Origin: Heliopora coerulea
Lineage: Eukaryota > Cnidaria > Anthozoa > Scleralcyonacea > Helioporidae
Direction of reading: 5' to 3'
Length of the DNA stretch: 64,000 nt
Assembly: GCA_030142905.1 (NCBI GenBank)
Contig: JASJOG010000018.1
Span: forward strand, 2,673,001-2,737,000
The translations under genes were made by a program, and so were the position numbers. Of the stretch, positions 58,503 to 64,000 are shown piece by piece. The notes under the pieces were generated by a model that worked only from the letters and a program-made list of their open reading frames with translations, was not told where the DNA came from and did no database searches. The stretch's first letter is position 1. Every line of letters begins with the position of its first letter.

Positions 58503-59145
58503 ATGCGCTGGAGAGAATCACACATTTTGTACCAACAAGGCGGCCTTGACACATACCCACAATCCAGATATATTTCTAAATCTACTTGTAGTGCAAACCT
58601 CGATAACACTCTAAAAAAACTCCATGATGAGTTCCAACATATCATACCCGCCATTAAACCTAGAAGTAAGTGGTCTAATTTGACACCGGCAGAGGTCCGC
58701 ACCTTTAAAAACATCGGAAGTAAGACGGACATCTATCTACCCAGCGACAAGGGCGGTGAATTTTGTGTTATCCAGAACCAGAAGTACATAGAAGCGGCCA
58801 TGAAACATCTAAGTGACACTTCAATATACCGTTAAATCCCTCGTATGACAGCCAAGACGGTGGAGAAAAAGATTAACACAGTTTGGAAAGAAGTCTGTCA
58901 TAGAAGAAATATCTCTTTACGTGTTAAGCACAGCTATGTCTCCTCTAATACTGACCTGCCTCAACTTTACTACCTTACAAAAACCCATAAATTACAACAG
59001 GGCATAAGGATCAGACCTAACGTTATAGTCTCCAACATCAGTAGCCCAACCACGCGGCTCTTGAAGAGACCCAGACACTTGTCCCTCGCCACACCCATCA
59101 TGACGATGTAGATTGGCTGTATTTCCGAATTCTCCATATATCAGA
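58503..59145 (+). pseudogene. Penelope-like RT N-terminal fragment
   Basis: Two stretches (58503-58835 and 58845-59111) separated by a stop contain TPAEVRTFKNIGS, DIYLPSDKGGEFCVI (the PLE equivalent of the PADKG box) and LYYLTKTHKLQQGIRIRPNV. The sequence stops at the left inverted repeat of the intact element at about 59147. The RT core is missing. Frames further left (58183-58473) may be its degraded N-terminus. Confidence 0.65.
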
Positions 59146-59229
59146 CTCTATATAAGAGAAAGCAAATTCCGAAAAAGAAAGCCATCTTTTAACTTAAGAT
59201 TTAAGTTAACGAAAGATGAAACTGTGAAA

Positions 59230-59271
59230 TAGTGATATTTCGATTTTATTGCAAAATCATCTTCAGACTAA
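59230..59271 (-). ncRNA. Hammerhead-ribozyme-like motif at the 3' end of the intact PLE
   Basis: Minus strand: stem I TTAGT/ACTA, CTGAAGA (59266-59260), T, stem II GATTTT/AAAATC with loop GCAAT, GAA (59241-59239), stem III ATAT, cleavage C (59234). Relative to 50928-50970 stem II changes CG to TA on both strands, a compensatory change. Confidence 0.68.
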
Positions 59272-59457
59272 GTGAACTAACATAAGCGGACCTAAGGTTT
59301 ATATATACATGTGAAAGTGATTACATCATTGATGAAGAATTGAGGAAACGCCTACTCTATTTACAATGATTGATTGTGTCAGTAAGTGACAAGTGTTGAC
59401 GCCTAAGGATGAAATGACAAGATGTCGATGAATAAATTATGTATAAACTAAAAGGAA

Positions 59458-61698
59458 CTAATTAAAGAGTGAGAGTTCTTTACTGGCTTTAAGACCAGAG
59501 TTTAATTGCGGCTTAAGATATTTAATATGTAGAGCTTCCATAAATAAAAGTTGGTTAGGATTAATAGAATAATTAGAGTAAAGGATCTTATAGTTGTTAA
59601 AAATGAGATTGTGCATGGATGAAGTAGCGTCAAAAGAAAAAGGAATATCGTTTAGTCTGTCATATTGTTTGCATAAGTCAACAATGAAATGGGCGTTTTC
59701 ACATTGAAGAAAGTGTTGTGCAACTGCGCTAGTGTTATGTTGAGTGGCATGTTCAGATAGACGTTTTTGTAAGCAACGGTCGGTCTTTCCAATGTAGGAT
59801 TTTGCGCAGCCAGGGTATGTAATCTGGTAAATGACATTGTTTCGAGACAAATCTGGAATTTTGTCTTTATTAGAAATAAAATATGAGACCTTTTTAGTGT
59901 TGTATAAGACAATAAACTTGACAGGTTGTTTCAAACAGCGACGGATTTTCTTTAAACAGGAATTTAAAAGATTTTCACCGTGACTTCCCAAATATGGGAT
60001 TCGGATCCAAACTTTAGGGATGTTATCATCATCAGCCATGTTTTGAGTGCCAGAACCATCAGCTTTATGTTTGCGTCGAAGCATTTTAAGAAGGAATTTA
60101 CTAACATTTTTAGGATATCCGTTCCAGGACATGAAAGTTTTGATTTTAGCAATTTGGTCATTAAAGAGTTTCTTCGTGCTACATATTTTAAAAGCGCGAT
60201 GAAACAGAGATTTAATCCATGCGGTTTTACGCGGAAACGGTTCGAAACTGGAAAAATGTGTGTATTGGCCGGTGTGTGTTTCTTTGCGATAAACATCAGT
60301 ACCATCGGCCGAAATTTTGATGTCAAGAAAATGGATGATGCCGTCTGGAAATGTGTCAACTGTAAATTTTAAGTTAGGATCAAATTCATTGAACTTCAAT
60401 AAAACTTTTGGAATATCGGAAGGTTTTAACAGAACAAGTGTATCATCAACATATCGTTTATAAAATTTTATGGTTCCGCAACGAATAAAGTCGGTGACAA
60501 CAACGCGTTCAAATTCTGTTAGTATGATGTTGGCTAACACGGGACCGACAGAAGATCCCATCGAAACACCGTCAGTCTGCTCATATAATTCATTATTGAA
60601 AGAAAAAACGGTTTTATTGCAACAATCAATAATAAGCTTTTTTAAAGAGCGTTTAGTTAACGTGGTGTTAATCTGTTTTTCATTGAAAATACGATCTAAA
60701 ATAATATTAACTGTTCGAGACAAGGGAACATTGGTGAATAAGGAAACGATATCAAATGAAACGTATTGGTAGCCTTCTGTGAAAAGATGATCATGAATGT
60801 TTTTAATGCAGGAAACGGCTTCAAACGAGTCCGAAAGCGAAAATTCATTAATAGTTAGGGGGTTTAAAAGCGAAGAAAGGAATTTGCCGACATTATAGTG
60901 CGGTGTATTGGTCGTGTCAATAATAGGCCGAAATTGAGGGAGAAATGAAAATGTCTTGTGTGTTTTGGGAAGACCATGTGCTCTACCGAAGTGTGCTGCC
61001 TTAGGACGTAAGAAGTTGTACTCACTGTCAGTAATTTCGCCACGTTTTAGTAAGGTAGAAAGACATTTTTGTAAAGAGGAAAGCCTAGTCGATGGAGGGT
61101 CAGAAATTATTTTCTTAAACTTATTAGAGTCGATGAATAAAGACTTTACGGAAGAAATGTAATCAGCACGGTTCATTAAAACTACACCACTGCCTTTATC
61201 TGGCTTAAGAATGGATAAATTGGCAGTGAGATTGTTAAGTATTCTAATTTTTTTGCCATCTAACTTAAATTCTTTTAGATCTAAATCTATATAATTGTAT
61301 GTAAAACAACGAAGGGAGTTCTTAACTTTGTCCTTGATGTAGCGTCCTTCCTTGAAGATGTCCAAACGAGAGATTTGGTCCCAAACGTCTTCAGACACAG
61401 ACATGATCTCTAAATGGTTAGGTCTTGTGGCAAGTCCATATCGCAGTCCCAATTTCAGCACGTCGATTTGTTCTGGTGAGAGAGGTTGTCCAGTCAAATT
61501 AATAATTGTCTCGTTAGGGTTGTCCTGTATTCCATCAGCGGTTCTTTTTAGTTCAATAAGTGTGTTGAGTTTCTTCTTGTGTCGGTTGATAATCTTTTTC
61601 ATTTCATGACGGATAAGGCGGTTAATCGAGAAGCAAATCAATTTAAACTTCATCCAAGTGGTCCGTGTACATAATTGGTGTTTCAGTTCATTTTGCAA
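59458..61698 (-). CDS. Penelope-like reverse transcriptase with GIY-YIG endonuclease, uninterrupted
   Basis: A 746-codon ORF without stops or frameshifts. RT landmarks are KPDKGSG (165-171), LPKTHK (243-248), FDIVSLFTNV (315-324), MGSSVGP (380-386), catalytic YVDD (416-419) and HFLDI (456-460). The C-terminal nuclease has VIYQI (622-626) and YIGK (635-638). The usual length of endonuclease-bearing PLE proteins is similar. The start ATG overlaps the inner edge of the right inverted repeat, so the natural start may be slightly different. In this lineage TYPGC replaces the more common TCPGC before the YIG box, which could affect a metal-binding cysteine. It is a candidate active element, with the hammerhead just downstream. 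Confidence 0.88.
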   Translation of the reverse strand: MQNELKHQLCTRTTWMKFKLICFSINRLIRHEMKKIINRHKKKLNTLIELKRTADGIQDNPNETIINLTGQPLSPEQIDVLKLGLRYGLATRPNHLEIMSVSEDVWDQISRLDIFKEGRYIKDKVKNSLRCFTYNYIDLDLKEFKLDGKKIRILNNLTANLSILKPDKGSGVVLMNRADYISSVKSLFIDSNKFKKIISDPPSTRLSSLQKCLSTLLKRGEITDSEYNFLRPKAAHFGRAHGLPKTHKTFSFLPQFRPIIDTTNTPHYNVGKFLSSLLNPLTINEFSLSDSFEAVSCIKNIHDHLFTEGYQYVSFDIVSLFTNVPLSRTVNIILDRIFNEKQINTTLTKRSLKKLIIDCCNKTVFSFNNELYEQTDGVSMGSSVGPVLANIILTEFERVVVTDFIRCGTIKFYKRYVDDTLVLLKPSDIPKVLLKFNEFDPNLKFTVDTFPDGIIHFLDIKISADGTDVYRKETHTGQYTHFSSFEPFPRKTAWIKSLFHRAFKICSTKKLFNDQIAKIKTFMSWNGYPKNVSKFLLKMLRRKHKADGSGTQNMADDDNIPKVWIRIPYLGSHGENLLNSCLKKIRRCLKQPVKFIVLYNTKKVSYFISNKDKIPDLSRNNVIYQITYPGCAKSYIGKTDRCLQKRLSEHATQHNTSAVAQHFLQCENAHFIVDLCKQYDRLNDIPFSFDATSSMHNLIFNNYKILYSNYSINPNQLLFMEALHIKYLKPQLNSGLKASKELSLFN

Positions 61699-61798
61699 TA
61701 AAATCGAAATATCACTAATTCACAGTTTCATCTTTCGTTAACTTAAATCTTAAGTTAAAAGATGGCTTTCTTTTTCGGAATTTGCTTTCTCTTATATT

Positions 61799-62285
61799 TT
61801 TTGAAGTTGTCGGCTGGTCATGGTTATCAGACTCTATCGATCGTAAGATTAAAACTATGTTCAAAAAAGAAGGTATTCCTGTCAGAATCACCCACAAATC
61901 AATGACCCTTCTACAAGCACTGAAACCCGATAACAAACTAAATGGATGCAACCAACGAAACTGTGTAATTTCCAATGACTGTCCTTGGTTTATGAAAAAT
62001 GTGGTATACAAGGTTACGTGTAATAGATGCCACGACACTTATATTGATAGCACCATTAGAATGACGCGTGATAGAGTCAATGAACATGTCACCAAACCTT
62101 TATCCTCAATATATAAACACTTGACTAGTCATAGTAACAGTGAAAACGGAATAAGCGTCAAGATTCTGGTTAAGGACAACGACCCTGTTAACTTTCGCCT
62201 AAAAGAAGCCCTATACATTCGGAGAAAGAAACCTAAAACAAACAGTGAAGATGAATGCACTGAACTTGCTGATCTATTATTCTAA
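61799..62285 (+). pseudogene. Penelope-like linker and GIY-YIG fragment
   Basis: The open frame 61782-62285 contains SDSIDRKIKTMFKKEGIPVR, LLQALKPDNKLNGCNQRNC, VVYKVTCNRCHDTYIDST (the YIG glycine is Asp here, YID) and a C-terminal LKEALYIRRKKPKT ending at a stop. It matches 55858-56275 closely. The nuclease motif is mutated, and the RT is separated by the inserted intact element or deleted. Confidence 0.75.
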
Positions 62286-63741
62286 TTTATTCCTTTTCTC
62301 AAGTAGCGATGCCAGTGTGCTACTGCGCATCCTTTCTGCGCATTTGCACTGTTCCATTGCATAACCGAGCGAGGAAACGGGAAGCTTAGAGACCGATTAA
62401 AAAATGCATATTCCGCAAGGCATGACTTGTAGATGACAACGATTTCGACTATCCATCGAACAGATAAAGAGGTGAGCTTCATTTTGATATAAATTTATAG
62501 TGGTTTTGTTGATATTATGCGGTAGAAATCTCTGTTTGAAAAATTTAAAATCGATTTTCTAGATGTTCGCTACCATTGTTTTCGTTTAAACTGTGAAAAT
62601 CGTAATCTGCGTGTTTTGAAATAGTTTGGTCTACCAAATTCCAATCGCTGTGCGAGTTATTTCTGTTGCGGAATTCAAGTTTTATTTGTCCCTGTCTTCA
62701 TGTTAGATTAAATATAGCACGTGACCCTTGTGGAATAATCTGTAAGTGTTGATAATGATTGCCTGTCGGTGTAAGCTAAGTTTATTTTTATACCATCTAA
62801 ACACTATGATTAACTACACATTTCATTTTATTATTGGAAAACTTGTGTGTTTTTACATTTTCACTTCATACTACAAATGCAACAAATGACTTGTGTGTGG
62901 TTTGTTTGAACTGTTTTACTGCATATCGTTTTTTGTATAGCTGCAAAGTTACACAAAAATTAGGTTATTGATTACATTTATAGTTATAATAGTACAGAAA
63001 TTTTTGCAATAATGAATTATCGAATATGCTGACTTGGGGCTTTTCCTGAAGGCTGAATGCCTCAATTGTGGACAGGAATTTACAGTTGTGTGAATTGATA
63101 ATTTACCATTACACTCAAAAATATATTTTGTATGCAAATCCAGGCTGTAGCTGCAATGTGATCTTAAAATATAGATTGATATCTAGAAATCATTGGGTTT
63201 CATTGACTTTTATTATTATTATCATCATTGTATAATTTGGGAAAATGTGTTCCCGATGCTTTTTAGACAAATTTGAATCAAAATAACTTGTCTACTTTTA
63301 AAAACAAGTTTACCAAACAGATTCATTGCATTTTAGTGCTGCAGATAATAATTATTACATATTAGAAAAGTTTGAATTCAGTTCAGTCACCAAAATGCAT
63401 ACAGAACTGGGAATCCTCAGGCATGAATGTTGAAGTTATCATTTATTGCAGTTGTCGATTTCAAAATTAAAATTTGGCTTGTAATGCATCAATGCATGTG
63501 AATTTAACTCTCTTGATTTGTTTACAATGAATATCGTAATAATTTATCAGGGCTCAGAATTAGGACTGATACAATTGAGAATACATCTAAAATAATATTC
63601 ATAACCAGAATTTAATTCATCAGAACTTCCATTCAAATTGCCAAATAGGAACTGCATTTTTAAAATTTTAAGCCCTGTTTATTTATAGGTTATCTCTCTG
63701 TAGAATATCAGTTTAGACAGAATTGTTAGCAGTATGTAAAG
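62286..63741 (+). other. Putative 5' region of a host gene
   Basis: No transposon motif seen. The region could hold the promoter and untranslated exons of the ORF beginning at 63742. No clear exon or promoter can be fixed. Confidence 0.35.
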
Positions 63742-64000
63742 ATGGCTACAGCAGAGGTAGAATATCCAGGACCATGCTCAAAGCAGTTAGACATCTCAAC
63801 ACCGTGGTTGCTGTCCTTGCTTAGCACAGTTGAAGAATCAGATTATGTTCACTCTCCCACTTTGCCATTATCATTTCTATCCATCAGTCAAGGGTTGGTC
63901 CTTGAATTGCATAGTGTACTAGAGAAAAAATGCTTGCCTTGGCAAGCCATGATGATCTGGCTTGAAGTTCTGTTTGGATCAAAGTTTAAAGAACATTCCC
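63742..64000 (+). CDS. Unidentified host-like protein, N-terminal part (cut by window edge)
   Basis: The ATG at 63742 (context AAAGATGG) opens a frame that stays open to the window edge, 86 codons. It starts MATAEVEYPGPCSKQLDI and continues with leucine-rich helical sequence (STPWLLSLLSTVEESDY, LEKKCLPWQAMMIWLEVLF). I do not recognise the family. Codon use and the absence of transposon motifs nearby suggest a genuine gene, perhaps with an upstream non-coding exon, but the length is too short to be certain. Confidence 0.5.
   Translation, partial: MATAEVEYPGPCSKQLDISTPWLLSLLSTVEESDYVHSPTLPLSFLSISQGLVLELHSVLEKKCLPWQAMMIWLEVLFGSKFKEHS

Larger units (their letters stand above)
59147..61798 (-). 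mobile_element. Apparently complete Penelope-like element flanked by inverted repeats
   Basis: The left (about 59147-59257) and right (about 61693-61798) ends are inverted copies of ~105-110 bp (words GAAAGCAAATTCCG and CTTAAGATTTAAGTTAACG). The left end includes a complete minus-strand hammerhead; the right has only its 3' half, in the opposite orientation. The long ORF lies between. It sits inside another PLE lineage (plus fragments 58503-59145 and 61799-62285). Confidence 0.8.

Overview
The window is eukaryotic and animal. It contains a spliced protein-kinase gene with GT/AG introns, tRNA-derived SINE copies, and a dense mixture of metazoan transposons: Penelope-like elements with GIY-YIG endonucleases, CR1-like and RLE-type non-LTR retrotransposons, Ty3/gypsy, hAT, PIF/Harbinger, THAP-DDE and Tc1-like elements. 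The AT-rich sequence and this repertoire fit a marine invertebrate, plausibly an anthozoan cnidarian, but nothing here proves the species.

Host genes. Nine exons between 337 and 37523 on the + strand splice in phase into the 3' part of a calcium/calmodulin-regulated kinase of the myosin light chain kinase (MLCK) type. They run from the end of the glycine loop through every kinase subdomain to a basic calmodulin-binding tail and a stop codon; the 5' part lies outside the window. A second host-like coding start (63742 to the right edge, +) is cut by the window edge and is not recognised.

Layout. The introns of the kinase gene are transposon graveyards. 0.7-1.4 kb holds a tRNA-derived SINE with a foldback copy. 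5.6-9 kb has a hAT MITE, a degenerate tandem repeat and a CR1-like fragment beginning just past a splice donor. 9.2-12.5 kb is an inverted pair of Penelope-like (PLE) copies split by a hAT MITE with an 8-bp target duplication. 12.5-14.6 kb is a decayed Ty3/gypsy element. 15-16.2 kb is a hAT MITE inside retroelement remnants. 17-24 kb contains a Tc1-like MITE, a 1.9-kb hAT element with a ~150-bp tandem-repeat core, a Harbinger MITE with an N-terminal MADF remnant, and a broken hAT transposase. 24.8-33.9 kb is a head-to-tail array of RLE-type non-LTR retrotransposons separated by (AAT)n tracts.

Downstream of the kinase gene lie an apparently intact THAP-DDE transposase (37.9-39.6 kb) and a decayed PIF/Harbinger locus (40-42.7 kb). 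From 43 kb to 62.3 kb the window is dominated by several PLE lineages, many in inverted pairs. They include one uninterrupted RT plus GIY-YIG ORF (59458-61698) and one inverted pair whose shared protein halves are identical (44838-48247). An almost intact CR1-like element (56276-58140) sits inside a PLE.

The most striking signal is a family of hammerhead-ribozyme-like motifs at PLE ends. I find 13 copies by eye on both strands. They share the core boxes CTGANGA and GAA, while the three helices vary in sequence but keep pairing. Hammerheads in Penelope-like elements are already known in general; the density, the inverted arrangement and the link to (TA)n tracts are what is notable here. The second striking signal is the retrotransposon array, in which new copies appear repeatedly to have entered (AAT)n microsatellite.
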